A stretch of 64,000 bases of DNA, from the NCBI RefSeq assembly GCF_964340395.1, contig NC_135550.1, positions 16,473,484-16,537,483 on the forward strand, given 5' to 3'. Below, piece after piece: positions 1 through 39,101 of this stretch. Position 1 is the first letter of the stretch, and each line of letters starts with the position of its first letter. The DNA comes from Glandiceps talaboti (taxonomy: Eukaryota > Hemichordata > Enteropneusta > Spengelidae). The position numbers were made by a program, and so were the translations under genes. A model generated the notes under the pieces. That model made no database searches and was not told the DNA's origin. It was given only the letters and a program-made list of their open reading frames with translations.

Positions 1-454
1 TTTTTTATCACTATGAAAAATATACATATATGTTGTATTATTTCACTAGTCACTATTTTGTCCAGATGCTGGTTTTGTGTAGCCGGAACAATGGTGATGG
101 CGCCCTCAGTGGTCAAAGTATCCCTGAGAGTCATTCAGTGTGAAGAGTTCATGTGATTGTTCATAATGATAACAGTCAATTTTGTCTCTTAGTCTTAGCA
201 CAATTTTCATTTTAACCCAAACGGATTTTCAATATGTCTGATAACCTGGAAAGGTTTAATATTTGAATTACAACAATGTAACTTGAGTATGCATTAACAT
301 GGAAAATGTAAAAAATATACATGTACAGTATACAAAGACACACGCACTCAGTGACACACACAGTGACACACACACACACACTGAAAATCCACTGTATGTG
401 TATATTGCTTTCGATAAATTTACTCATATTAATTTATATTTTATTTTTGTACAG
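1..454 (+). other. PKC intron (3' end of an upstream intron)
   Basis: Non-coding. It has a short imperfect CA repeat (about 335-381) and ends at the acceptor TTTTTGTACAG. No exon is recognised. Confidence 0.7.
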
Positions 455-20511
<20,057 letters not shown>

Positions 20512-23194
20512 CACAACTAGAATCAAGAGAGACAGCGAGCGAGAGAGAGAGAGTTGTAATTCATCAGTGGTGAAACCAATGTAGCCCTGTAAATGTACCA
20601 CCAGTACTTTCCGAGTCAGTTGCCAACCAGTCCACATTAAAAAAAAAAAGTAAGAAGCCCATAAATATGTAGCTGACAGAGCAGACCTCTACTGTGTTGT
20701 TGTGTGCTGTGCCGCCATTTTCTCTCCTTGTACTTTCCACATACTTGAACCTGAGATATCTTGGCGGTAGTATAATGACATTTTTCGGGCTTGAAAGCAG
20801 GAGGTTTTAGTTTTCCACATAGAACCATGTAGAACCCTCAAGCGTTCTATGTCAGTAGCTCAAAATGTGAACGTGATTACGACTCTGTGTATATATATAT
20901 TGTGGATCAGGCTTGCGGCAGAAAAGAAAAACAAAAAAACATTGGTCATTTTTTAGTGTAGAACTCTTTTCAGACCAGAGCGACTAGTTACTGTAACACA
21001 ATTAGTTACAAGATAAGTAGCAGTAAATGTCACAACACTTCATATGCATATTTCACAATGCAAGATCGGGTCAAGGTCAAGGTCAGGTGGAGAAAAAAAA
21101 TCAGACAATCTATGATGATCTTGAACATCCATTTACAGAAAAAAAAAATGGTGAGCACCATAAAATTAAAACAAGAGATTTTAAGCAGAATATTAGGAGG
21201 AATTAATATTCAGCAATGGTATTCAGACGTGTTTTTTGTATAAAAAAAAAAGAAGAAAAATGTATGTATGTGTTTGCGGTGTTCTGATCTTCTCGTCTTT
21301 TTTCTCATCTGCTAACATTTCAAGATAATTGTTTTCAAGTGCAAATGACTGATATTACTAAGCCACTGTAATACAGCCCTCTTGCTTGTTACTGTTGCCT
21401 CCCTCGATTAGATGAACTCTGACTCTCAGCTTCTGCTCTTGCGGGGAAAGAGGCCCCCTTTTTTACAAACAGGCATTAGCTGAGTAGTTGGGACAAATTG
21501 ATGAGGTTTGTTATCCAAAATAGTAGTTGCATATTTGTCAATAAGAAACTTTTACTACTAGTAACATTACCTAGGCATCTCTTTTTTCCACAGGCACACT
21601 TAGTTTCACTCACTCCCATACAGTTACAGATAAAAGTGAAGGTTTACATGAAAAGCAGAGTATGAGCAAGCTAGGAAAATTGAAAATATCTATTCATCAT
21701 GTCTTGAATGTCTTCTTATGCTTTTACTCCTATTTCATATTAATTTTTTTGTTGTCATATGGTGATGCTTTCATTAACAACAAGTTTACTGCTGTCATAG
21801 TTCAAAAAAAAAGGATGAGTTTCATCTTTCATAATTAGATGTGGAAGACATTGTCTCTTTGTGTACCCTCCTCTGTGATGATATACATTAACATACTGGT
21901 ACATATACATGCAACACACTGAGGGTCTGCCAGTACAGCTTCAAAGATTTTCAGTATGAAAAACTTTTTTTTTTAAAAAGAAAAAAATTTGTAAGTACAA
22001 TTCAAGTGCCCAATGTAAACTACTGGATCAAACTTTCCCCCTTAGGCTGAATTTGAAAAAAAAAATGATACATAAAAAAATTATTTTAAAAAAAACCTGT
22101 TCGCAAAGCTATAGTAGGTAAACAATATAGTTGCGGATTTATGGAAAGCTATGGTAGGTTTGTCGGCAGACATATGAATTAAGTCTTGCTTTTAGTTCCT
22201 GGATGTTGAATGCACTTTACTTGTGAAAGTTCTAGATTTTTTTTTCTATTTACTCAGGAATGTATGAGACAGTTGTGTGGAAGTAAGTATGCCATTACAG
22301 TTATAGTTTTATTATTGCTATAAACTATATATGGTCACAAAAAAAACCAAGGCAGTTCAAAGTACAATGTACTCTTATCCATTTTGGGGAGGGGGGGGGC
22401 TATTGTATCAGGAATACATAGTCATCAACAATCACAAATGCACATCTTCGGCTTTTTTCTTTCCATGTCTGTAAAGTGAATTCATGCATTTGTCTAGGAA
22501 TCATTTAGGGAAAATTAAGTAGAACACCAAGAGGTATCTCAACTTGATGTACTCAGCAAGCCTTAGGAAGACATTTCATTTCTTCGTTCCATCTTTGTGA
22601 ATACTACCTGTCTGGACAGTCCAGATTTATATATGCATATATCAACTTGAAAAAAGTGTAAAAAAAAAAAAAAAAAAAAAAAATGTTATAATAATGTTCT
22701 GAAGGCATAATTTATTTAACATGTAAAGAGACACCTTTGTTGTAATATTGTTTTTAATAGTTCAGTGTTTGTTTGTTTGTTTGTTTGTTTGTTAAGGCCA
22801 GTCTTAGACTGGTACACAGTTGTAAGTTTTGAGACAAAGGAGACCAGGGATTGGACGTTTAGACATGGTAAGGATAGAGTACAGTGGGATTAAGATTACT
22901 TGATCAGAGTCACGTTTTAGTAAAGACAAGATTTTGTTGTCAAATACGACAACAGAGTTGCAGCGGTGAGGGTCAATTTCAGGGATGTCATGTTCCTGTC
23001 AGTTGGCATATTGCTTCATATGTGCCATGCTGTGACTGAGCTCTGATTCCACTTAGTTTCCAGCAGCTGTGTATTTTCTCACCACCAACAATATCATAAC
23101 TTTGTGTAGTGAACAACACAGTCATAACTAAGAATGTCAAAAGCCATACACATGGATAATTCAGTGAGTGAAACAAAGGAAACGGTAGGAAACA

Positions 23195-23775
23195 GGAGAG
23201 ACTCAGTACCAGCTGGACAGACTGGATCTAAATGCCAACTCCAGGAATAGAATGGCTCTAGTTTATAAGTTATTAATCTGATGGACTGAATGAAAATATC
23301 TAGGGAGTTATAAACAATCCAGACAGATTGATCTAGTTTGTAAGGTATCAACTTGATAGACATTGGAATTAGGTGGCGAGTTACCAACCATATGGACAGA
23401 ACACACCGAATGTGTTAGCTAATAATTTGATGAACTGAATGGAACAAGCTCATGAGTTACCTACTAACCACCTGGACAGGTCGATCTCATTTGTAAAGTA
23501 TCAGCTTGATGGAGAGAGTGGAATTGGATGTTGAATTACCAACCATCTGGACAGGGTAGTCCAGATTATGTAAGCTACCAACTTGATGGACAGAATGGAA
23601 TTAGGTGATGAGTTACAAACCATGTGGACAGATTGACTTCATTTGTAAGATATCAACTTGCTGGACAGATAGAAATTAGATGTTGAGTTACCAACCATCT
23701 AGACAGGGTGGTCCAGATTTTGTGAGTTACCAACTTGTGGACAGATTGGAATTGGGCAATGAGTTAAACATTTAA
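23195..23775. repeat. Old about 77-bp minisatellite
   Basis: About seven diverged units built on ACCAACCATCTGGACAG, then ATTTGTAAGNTATCAACTTG, then GATGGACAGAATGGAATTAG. Unit starts are near 23384, 23464, 23539, 23616 and 23690. The + strand carries the GGACAG words. Confidence 0.85.
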
Positions 23776-24134
23776 TGGACAGGCTTGAACTACCATTATT
23801 ACAGAGACACCAACTGTTAAAAGGGGATGGAATTAGCTCACAAATTAGGTTTTGACTATACATTGAATGACTGTGATCAAGTGTTGATATAGTCGTACAT
23901 AATTGAAATTGCTGTGCATGAAGTAAAGGAGGCTGCCAAACCATCACTTAAAAAACTTATCTGATGTTTTCACCAACTTGCCAAGAATGAAATAAGGTCA
24001 TGTTTCTTGTCTATGTGGATAATATTTTGACTGAAATATAAAAACAGTGTTGTTCTATTTTCCAAAACAAACCATAAGTATTTGTAGCATGTACAGCAGT
24101 ATGAAAATAAGTATTACTAAACTTTGCTTTTGTA

Positions 24135-24200
24135 GTGTTTCGTGTGGATTCTCAGTCCGCATGTTAAGTGTTCCGTGTGGATTCTTTGTCCACATGCTAC
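24135..24200. repeat. Tandem 33-bp duplication with self-complementary core
   Basis: Two 33-bp copies starting at 24135 and 24168. Each carries GTGTGGATTCT...GTCC(G/A)CATG; TGTGGA and TCCACA in copy 2 are inverted repeats. Confidence 0.8.
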
Positions 24201-26649
24201 AGTCCCAGGAGTAAAACCTTGTCTCTCAGCAGGCACAGCATTAAATAGATTGTTGCCAACTAAAAAATCACACGATATCAACTTTTAATTTTAGGAGGAT
24301 TCTTTGTAAATTTTATCACCATAAAGGAATAAATCTTGTTCTATGAGTTTCGTATTGAAAATGTAGCAATGATAGGGGGATTTGGAGAAGAATGTCTCTT
24401 AACACACAGTGTATGTGGAAGGACTTGTATTCATGTTTCCTTTCTTATAATGACTTCTAGGAATGATTCATCCAAGACACACCAAAATAGTCATTGTATG
24501 TATTTATGTTATAAAAGGCAAACAGCATTGAATTAACATTGAAAAGTACCATAATTTGTCATCATTATTTGCCTGCTGGGAACTTTAGAAAGTAGTCCTG
24601 CACTCACAAGTGTCAAATTAAGACTTAATATTAATTAAGTCCAAGGTTCAATAGCTTTAGTCTGATTGATGGACACTCACTGACCTTTACCTTTATATAC
24701 ACACTTTGTAAGAATTTCATTTACAACTATAGTTAACTTTGAACTGTGAACCTTCAACTTTGAACTTTAACCTATGTTACTATTTGTTAAATGTTGGATC
24801 ATTATGAATGTGTCAACATAGATACAGTAAACTAAACTAAATGTCTTGATTTGATTTGATTTGATTAATCAGTGACAATTATCCATCAGTTGTCTTTCCT
24901 TGGGAACACCATTTCATGAATGTTCCCTCTTTATTCCAAGGTGAGAACATGGAAGAGAAAAGTTTTGAGGAATTTGGTCAGTACACTTAAAAAGTTATCC
25001 ATCCACTTTGAATGAATAAAACCTCCCAACGACTACTTGACCAGACCACCAAATTTTCAGTTCCAGTTTAGTTTACCAAATATCTGTTTTGGCACAGTCA
25101 ATCATGCCTTTATCTAAGTTTCAGAGACCTGCGATATTTCACAAGTCAGTTCATGATTGGCTAATCGAGTGCAGCTGTTATGTCATAGAGCCAATGAGTG
25201 TATAGTCCTTTCATTCTTGGGTACTAGAATGTTGATTTCTGTTCAACTGAATTATGTGATGTGTAAGATGTATGTACATGCCCAATGATTGTAGGAGCTT
25301 GTTGAAAAAAAAAATGGCGGCATGACTTTCAAATGTTTTAGATGATATTTATGTCCTGAGTTTTTTGAAAAGATTGGTAATCAAGAGCCCACCTTTTATG
25401 CATGAGACCAAATGACCGGAGACAAGTTTTATGACACTGATAGCTAGACAGAACTTTGGAGGCAACCTTTGTCAATATTTACCCACCCACCCACCCCAAC
25501 ACATTCTAAACAGACTTCAACTTCATGTTCTGCAACAGCTTCATTGGTGAAACTAACCAGAAAAAGTCAGAATTAAGAATTGAAGAAAATCCATTCTTGC
25601 CATTTGTCATCTTGTATTTGCTGCCATATTGAAAAGAACTTTTGCATATTTATGATCAAATATGACAGCACACGTACACATACAAGAAAACATAATCCAG
25701 ACAAGTTCAAGTGCGAATTTTACAATGTTTGTTATTTGTATTTCCCACAGCAGGTTAGCGTTTACAAAGATTTTTGAGAGTTTTATTTACTATGTAGCGG
25801 TACTATACAATGTTACCTCCTGTAGGGGGGGGAAGGTCAAGGTCAATCCCGACATTGACCTCTGCAAACCTTGATCAGGATATGTATTCAGTTAGTTGTG
25901 CATGTTACAGAACTAACTCATTGGGAAACTTGGAATATATTTTTATTTCTAATAATACTTTGAAAAGTTCAAAAAAAGACAGACTCTTTCTAGTTAGATG
26001 CTTTAGAGAAAAAGTAAATATAATGTATATTGCATATTTTCAGTGGTTATTTTGGACCATATCCAGTAATGTTATTTATGAAAAGATATCTTCCTTTGCA
26101 CACAATGTGTAGCTTTAATGTGACCTTTACACTTTCACCTTTGACATGACACATTGGTTGCAGCAAGCAGATGAATTTATGTGCATCCAATTTGCAAATT
26201 ACAAATCTCTCAAGTTTGTGGAATTAGATAAAATAGTGTCTTTTGTCACCATTCAGACGTTGCGTATGTAGAAGAAAATCATGTGTTAAAAAAAAAAACG
26301 CCCGTGAAATTAAAAGGCATATCAACTTAAGTCGTCGTTTCTGAAATAAAGTGCTTTGTCATTTGTCCCTTTATAAATGTGGAGCATCAAACTTAAATCA
26401 AGAAAAGGGGGTGTGTGCATGACTTTGTCATTTTCAAGAGTAACTTATTCTAGAAGAAGAAAAAAAACACTTAGTGAACAAAATTTAAATTGTAAATGTT
26501 CTCAAGAAGTTGCAAGAGTTTAGAAGAAAAAAATCATGTTTGTCTGTTTAATTTTCATATTTCGTGTTCCTCCTGTCTAGGTTTTACTGTTCTGAGAGTC
26601 TGTATTAATGTAGCGCAGTCTCTGACATGTGACATTCTTTCCTTGCTCA

Positions 26650-26990
26650 AAGCAGGCAAGTCATTGCCAAATTTTGAAGAAAACATTCACTTTTTCAACA
26701 TCCAAATGTTTTGTGATTTCCAAACATTTGCAACTGACTGCCATATTTGGAATTCAAATTTCACATGCGACTTTTTGATGTTATCCAAATTAAGGCAACT
26801 CACTATACCATATTTGGAAACAACTAATTTGCATAAGCTGTGCCCTCTAGCTCTGAGTGAAATTGAGTAACTCACTGCCATGTATGGAAATAACAGATGT
26901 GCATAAGCTGGCTTGTGACAGCCTTCTGGTGTGTGAAAGTAGGCAACTCACTATCATATTTAAAAAAGGTAATTTACATATTGAGTTTGG
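26650..26990. repeat. Old about 74-bp tandem repeat
   Basis: Diverged units starting near 26654, 26729, 26793, 26868 and 26941, each beginning like GCAACTCACTGCCATATTTG. Two of them continue into TTTGCATAAGCTG or TGTGCATAAGCTG. Confidence 0.75.
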
Positions 26991-27454
26991 TTGAATTTGC
27001 ATAGGTGAGAATACAGCAGTTCCATTTGTGTTTGTTTGTTTGTTTGTTACGCACATGTTGGAGATCTGTTACAACAATCTGTGATGAGGAGGAGCTCTAA
27101 AAGGTACTACAACAATGTCAGCACACAGTGTAATGTTTGTACATACTTACAAACTTCTATTTAAAAAAGAGAAAGTCAACTTTTAGTCTAGAGTACTAAA
27201 ATCTATGATGCCTCACATTAACCCCAAACAAAGTGCAATGCTATGTCCTTAGCCAATTTTTATTTAAATTTTTTCTTTTATTTGTACAGTGTAGCGGTGC
27301 AATCTAGAAAACGATTATTCAAGGAATATGTCATCCTGTAGTCCAAATACAAGTGTACATGTGAGTTCTGTACAAAATATTGTGCTCTGCTATATTAAAC
27401 TGTTTTTGACTAAAATCTACTTGTTGTCTCATTCTTGTTTATTTCCCTTTCAAG

Positions 27455-27470
27455 CCACTAGAGGGCAGTA
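27455..27470 (+). promoter_or_regulatory. CTCF-consensus site 1
   Basis: CCACTAGAGGGCAGTA fits every position of the published core consensus CCASYAGRKGGCRSYV. Binding is inferred from sequence only. Confidence 0.5.
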
Positions 27471-27584
27471 GTATGACCAGCATTGTCGTTGACTTTTTAG
27501 TAAGTCGCCATAAATGTACTTCTTGAACAAGAGTCTCCCCACACTATGCTTTTCAAGTACTTTCAGTTTCAGTTCATTTCCAAG

Positions 27585-27600
27585 CCACTAGAGGGCAGTA
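27585..27600 (+). promoter_or_regulatory. CTCF-consensus site 2
   Basis: Identical 16-mer CCACTAGAGGGCAGTA, same orientation, 130 bp downstream of site 1. Confidence 0.5.
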
Positions 27601-28589
27601 GTATGATCAGAGTCTTGGTTAATGTTTTAGCAGCTCTACACTATGTATGTCACTATACATTAGCACTTGCAGTTTCAATTCCTCGCAGAGTGTTTAGAGG
27701 TTTGAGTTTTAGGAAAACCTGTAGAAATTATAAATTAAATTTTTCTGCACAGGGAGAACTCGGTGTTGACAAATCTATCAAGTATAAAGAATGATGCAAT
27801 CACTCCATAGATTGACATGGTCCTGGACTCCGAGAGGTCAGATGTCAAAGTTCACTGTTCATTATACAGACTGGGGAGATCATTGGGTTCAAAAATCAAA
27901 AGAGAATAAAAACACTATCATACTGATCTTAACTTTGAAAAACATTGTTTTCAATTCGCATCTTTGTTTTCATGCACAAATGGTCAAACAAATTCTTTAA
28001 AAAATGTGTTTTTTACAAATACAGAATAACGCTGTGTGTAAACATTACAAAGGAGACATTGTTGAATAATTACAAAGTAATATATTTATAAGTGGGCCTG
28101 CCAAAATCATGACAACGAGAGCTGTATACAAGTCTGAACTCAAATTTACCACAATAAAAATGGAAATGATAGTCTCATATCTAATATGTCTTAAACAACA
28201 ATAATCGGCAAAGATAAAACTGCAGACAACAAATCCTAGGTTCAGCCTTAATACAATCAGCCGGACTTATGATAATAATATCAGTTTTTATATAGCACTA
28301 TGACGCAAGAGGCTTTTTGCAACTTTATTGTCCTGTATGTCTTCGTGCTCTCGTAGGGTAAGCACGAGACTTTCTTTCATGTAGACTGACGGATCGCGGA
28401 AAGATCAGCCGTTGTGGGCGCTCTTATTATTGTCCTTTCCACAAACGATAAGGATGACCCCAGCGACGTTTTTGCAGTCTATCGTCCAGGTTACAGCCGA
28501 TATTTTCACAATTTTAAGTCGTCTAGCTGCTAGACCCTCCAGCAACATCTCCAATCAATGGCATTTCATCATATTCAGAGAGGGATGGA

Positions 28590-34451
<5,862 letters not shown>

Positions 34452-34737
34452 CAGAAATGTCGAGGCAGTGCCGGTTGAATGTTGAAAAGGGATCAAACTC
34501 CCGTTAAATAACTATACACGCTAATAAACTACGGGAGCATGTTGACGCTACACGTCGAAGGGAGTTCAGTTTGTTCTTGTGTTCGTTCATTCGGTGCGAA
34601 TTGTTCGAAAATATCACGTGGCATGCAATCATCGACGTTCCAATATGTAGATTACCTACATCTTTCAAGTTGCCACCTAAGGAGTTTTTATTTACAAATC
34701 TCTTACTCAAAGTGAAAGTACGGCCAGAGAAAACTGC

Positions 34738-34773
<36 letters not shown>

Positions 34774-35816
34774 TCTGCTTTGTAACTCATAAGCTTATAA
34801 AAGAAAAAAGTCAGCAGGGTGAGTGTTGATCGTGCGCACCGTATGTACACCGTATGAGTGTTTCAGTGTTTTGGTTTTTGGGGGTTTTTTTTAATTGAGT
34901 TGAATGTTACAGTAAATTCATTTTAAAAAGTTTAATTGTTGAACTCTGTAATACTAGTAAGAAACTTTTATATGAAAAAGAAATTAATGTGTCTGGGATA
35001 GTCCAGCCAAATTCGTCATGACTAGCTCAAATAGTGCAAACGTTGCCGACCTTTCATAGCTGTATCGAAATCATATTTTTAAGAAATCAAATTAGTATTT
35101 GATAAATGCTACAACCCCTAGACAATCTCTATTGGGGATGGTTGAAAAAGGTTTGATACAAGACAACCATCGGGGGCATGCAGGACGCCGCAGCGCCAAC
35201 AAAACTTGATGTTGTTATTGTTATTGCGCCCTCATACTACACTGGCGACTTCTCACGCAGTCAAAGGTCAAGGTGTGCATGCATGTAATAACACACGTAT
35301 ACTTAAAGAGTTGAAGCATATAGACCATAGGGTCGATTGCTGAAGTTTGCCTAAAATGAAAGCCTTGATTATGTTGTGTTCAAATGTGTCAGTGTTCATT
35401 TTATTATTTGATATGTTGGATTTGTTCACTGCCTTACCCACTTGTTCACTTGGCTTGGAAGCTAATATAACAAAGTTAGCATCAGATACATATGAAGATT
35501 TGAGATGTTCTAAATTCTGAGATATATCCCGGCCTGTTCGCCTCAATAAATAATCATATCCCTCCATATTAAAGGACTTCCCCCTTTACCTTTTCACTTA
35601 CATTTAATTATCTGTATATCACTTTGTTCACAAATATTCTGGCGAATCGCATCGGATCTCAACCTGAATCCGATGTTGCGTAAGTGTCTGAATTTGTGTT
35701 TATTCCGTAGTAGCACTTTAAGTTAGCACAAGGACTGAAGCCTGGCGCACGTAGCTGTTCAGTGGCTGTATATATAATTCTTTTTGACAAACATGACTTT
35801 CCACAGGTAACCTAAG
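34452..35816. promoter_or_regulatory. Shared intergenic region between divergent genes
   Basis: 1365 bp separate the start codons of the minus-strand gene and the NCBP2AS2 homologue, so both promoters must lie here or in 5' introns here. It contains an (ATC)n run at about 34740-34773 and several GCGC/CGCC words near 35190-35250. No TATA box is assigned. Confidence 0.5.
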
Positions 35817-38800
35817 ATGGTTTTACGCACAATCCTTAGGTGAGTTAGCTTTATGTGTGTCCATTAGCGTCATTGTACGTGGTTATGTTGTCAGTCACTC
35901 CTTCCAGGTATGTCGTCGTCAGTAACGTGATGTAACGTTGGTCGATCTAGTACACACACGGTCACTTGTCAGCTAGTAGTAGTACTACTACTACTGTGTA
36001 TAGTATGTACTTTGTAAACTAGTAGTGGTATATTCTATTCAGGGATGGTCATAATACAAAAATAAAGCCGTTAAAAATATTAAGTATTACGAATATTCAA
36101 AAAATACCGTCACCGGTGTTTGCATGCAATTTTGAAAAATCTCATGTACGCCATTATGGAATAGAATAGCAGCTCACAAGTGACTGTTGTTGGTACATAT
36201 GGTTACAATATCATGACTACGTTGTATATATGCTACACCATGGATATATTCTCAGTGCACGTACGTTTGTTGTAATGCTGTAATCCTGCTTATACAGACG
36301 GAATAAGTCGGTTCGGTTCTGACGTTGTCCGATCCCATTTCCATCTCCGATGTAGAAGGGAGTCAGACTGTTTGATAGTCCTTGCAGACAGATAGTCTAG
36401 ATCTAGCAGTCCAGTGGTATCAAATCATCTCAGTCTCAGAGAGATGCCATGGATAGCACTAGACTAACAGACAGAGTAATTTGGAACTCAAAAGAGGATT
36501 AATATATAAAATAAAAACATATAGAAATGAATAGGTAAATAAACACACACATACATACATAGATACATACATACATACATACATACATACATACATACAT
36601 ACATACATACATACATACACACACACACATATATATACATACATACATACATACATACATACATACATACATACATACATACATACATACATACATACAT
36701 ACATACATACATGCACGCACAGACAGACAGACAGACAGACAGACAGTAACACATACACACACACACACAAACAAACATGTTCTCATTGTAGCAGTACATC
36801 AGATCTGGTATACATTGACAATGGTTTTTTCAAGGTCGATATGAGCACACATAAGTTTGTTTTTTTGATACTCCCTCCCTCACCACCATACTCTGCTGTC
36901 CACACTGCAGAATTGCTCATGGGAAAGAGAAGCTTGTAGAGAGATAAAAAAAAAACTCTGATTATAGAACACATGCTTCACTAGTCACATACACTCATTC
37001 TGAAGAAAGCTGAGTGATTTAGCCCAAATATACTTGGTAAACTATTTATGCTCTGAGTTCAAAACTAATACGAAAAATTAAATTAATTTTTTTTTTAAAC
37101 CAACTTGTTCTGTAGTTTCTTGTCACCAATGTACATGTCACTATCAGACACCTCTACTATCAACTGTCAGATATACCTTATAAAGTTATTTCTTTATGTC
37201 TTTTCAGGTATATTGCCAATCATCCTCAGTTGGTTGAGAGGGTGAGTAAATTACACCAGTGCAGTGTTTTCTGTTAAGAGGATGTAGAACAACAATTGAG
37301 CAATTTGTTTTTGCAGTCTTTGATTATTGGATTTGAATAGGATCCACTGACTGGAAAAAAAAGTGATACCGGTACTTAATTCACCATACTAGTAAGGATG
37401 AAGTTATTATCAGAACAGATGGTATGACAGATCTCAAATGATTCAGTGTCATCAAAATGCTGTTTATTTCAATATCACATGAATGTAATATCTGGCAGAG
37501 ACTGAAAATGCAAGCTTTTCAGGAAATCTGTAACAATGACAACAGACTGCTCGATACATCATGTTATTCCACCCTCATTAGTGAGAGTGGTAGGCTGATG
37601 GGTGAGGGCGCCATAACATGGCACATTTTACCGACGACATTGATAGTTGAAACAACCTAATTTGTTTTTCATTTTGCAGCTTTCAGAAACATGGGTCATT
37701 AGAAGACTTGCTCAGCTGACAGCATATTCTTATATAAAAGCAAAGGAAATAGGTCAGTGTACAGTACACAGTGTTAAGTTTTCTTGCATCGTATTTTAGC
37801 CCACAGACTTGGGTATGTGGCTTGAAACTGTTGTTCACCAGAACAACACCCAGTATGCGAGTCAGATAGGCAAGTATCTTGGCTAGCATTGTATCTGTAT
37901 GCAGATACAATCAACAATCAACATCAGAAAGTTATAAGGCATCATCCAAATTTTAAGAAAATCAATGAAAAGAAGCTCCCTTCCAGGATAAATCATGTTA
38001 TGGGACTTCTAGAATATACACAGATGGTCAGATAAGAATGTCATGTGTGTATGTAAAAGTTCCGAATCTGATGTCATAATTCTTCATTTTTATCATAAAT
38101 TCAATGTCCTTTTTGTTACAGTTTTATCGTGTTTTTGTATCGGTCCTTTTCCTAGGGAGCATCTTGTGAAGCCAAATTCCAGTGTTTCATACATGTGGCT
38201 ATAAAATATCTGTATGTGATAGTGACTGCCTCAGATTATCACAATTTATAGTACATACAAATGTATATAGAGAAAAATCATGCCATCATTGCATATAATT
38301 TCAAAAGGTTTTATTCAAACTTACTCAGTTACTGTCAAAATGATAACATCATATATTAAAGCATGTCTTCTACTTAATGTGTTTGTATTTTAACTGCTAA
38401 ATCCTAAGAATTGCCAAATTACAACAACAAAACTAATGTAAGCAACGATGTCAATGAATGGGTTAGTGTACATCAGTTGTATGAGTGATATGTGTTGTAG
38501 ATGTCACAGTGAGAACATGTGGGTATTGGTGTGAAAGAATTGCTTTTAGTAATTGAATGGATCGTACTACACAAATGGCATTGCTGTGATTTGAAACTAA
38601 AGAAAATGTTAGAAGGGTTGCACTGCCTTATGTATGTCCATAGATGAATATTCATCTATGTGTACACACGTTTAATCACTTGCTACAATTCCTGTTTAGT
38701 GAAAATGAATAGCATTAGGAATACTAACAAATGACAAATTTTCAATCTAATATAAACCAGGCCCACATTTGGGTGTCCAGGTTTTCAGAAAGGTTCTTAC

Positions 38801-39101
38801 CTTTCCACATTCAGACAATACCACACAGAGACATGTAGACTAACAGGTTACTGTTCCCTTTATTCAAGCGTTGACTTTTTTGTCCTGTTTTACATGTACA
38901 GGTGAAGATGGTGTACACAAAGGTGTAGACAAGATCCGTGACTCAGAAATACTTAGGAGTCTTGAAGATCAACCTCAAGATGAATCAGATAGATTGTCAT
39001 CATTTACAAGAACATTTGCCAAAGAAATTAGAGAAGGCATGGATGAATTGAGTCAAAAGATGGAAAAAGAAAAAGACAAAGACAAAGACAAAGACAATTA
39101 A
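35817..39101 (+). CDS. NCBP2AS2: NCBP2AS2 homologue, 109-residue microprotein (four coding exons)
   Basis: Exons 35817-35839, 37208-37241, 37680-37752 and 38902-39101; total 330 nt including TAA, all GT-AG and in phase. It starts MVLRTILRYIANHPQLVERL, followed by SETWVIRRLAQLTAYSYIKA, which matches the conserved N-terminal half of human NCBP2AS2 (MVLRRLL...HSPQLVERLSES, IRRAAQLTA), a 99-residue protein. The C-terminal half is helical and charged (FTRTFAKEIREGMDELSQKM) and ends in a KD repeat from a hexanucleotide run. The human microprotein has been linked to KRAS signalling and to angiogenesis; its role here is unknown. Exons of 23 and 34 nt make it invisible to ORF scans. Poly(A) candidates: AATAAA at 39599 and 39674. 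Confidence 0.9.
35840..37207 (+). other. First intron of the NCBP2AS2 homologue
   Basis: Non-coding. It contains the ACAT and CAGA microsatellites at 36543-36746. No other gene is seen. Confidence 0.7.
36543..36746. repeat. (ACAT)n and (CAGA)n compound microsatellite
   Basis: About 165 bp of ACAT tetranucleotides interrupted once by CA and TA runs, followed by CAGA units. The Tyr-Val-Cys-Met minus-strand ORFs here are repeat by-products. Confidence 0.97.

Larger units (their letters stand above)
27440..27635. repeat. 130-bp-spaced direct duplication carrying CTCF-like words
   Basis: The segments around 27450-27503 and 27580-27633 match, including TTCCAAGCCACTAGAGGGCA-type cores followed by GTAGTATGA and a shared TTTTAG. 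Confidence 0.9.
20512..28589. other. Intergenic region between convergent genes, including PKC 3' UTR
   Basis: No conserved coding segment seen on either strand. PKC 3' UTR extent is unknown; candidate AATAAA words are at 24328, 25015 and 26345, and ATTAAA at 20636. It contains an A-run at about 22659-22683, the tandem repeats listed separately, and two CTCF-like sites. The region is AT-rich with scattered homopolymers. Confidence 0.7.

Noticed and set aside
26496-26870. 124-codon ORF on the + strand
   Set aside because: It overlaps the 74-bp tandem repeat and has no family resemblance or splice context.
36459-36799. Tyr-Val-Cys-Met ORFs
   Set aside because: Reading of the ACAT microsatellite.
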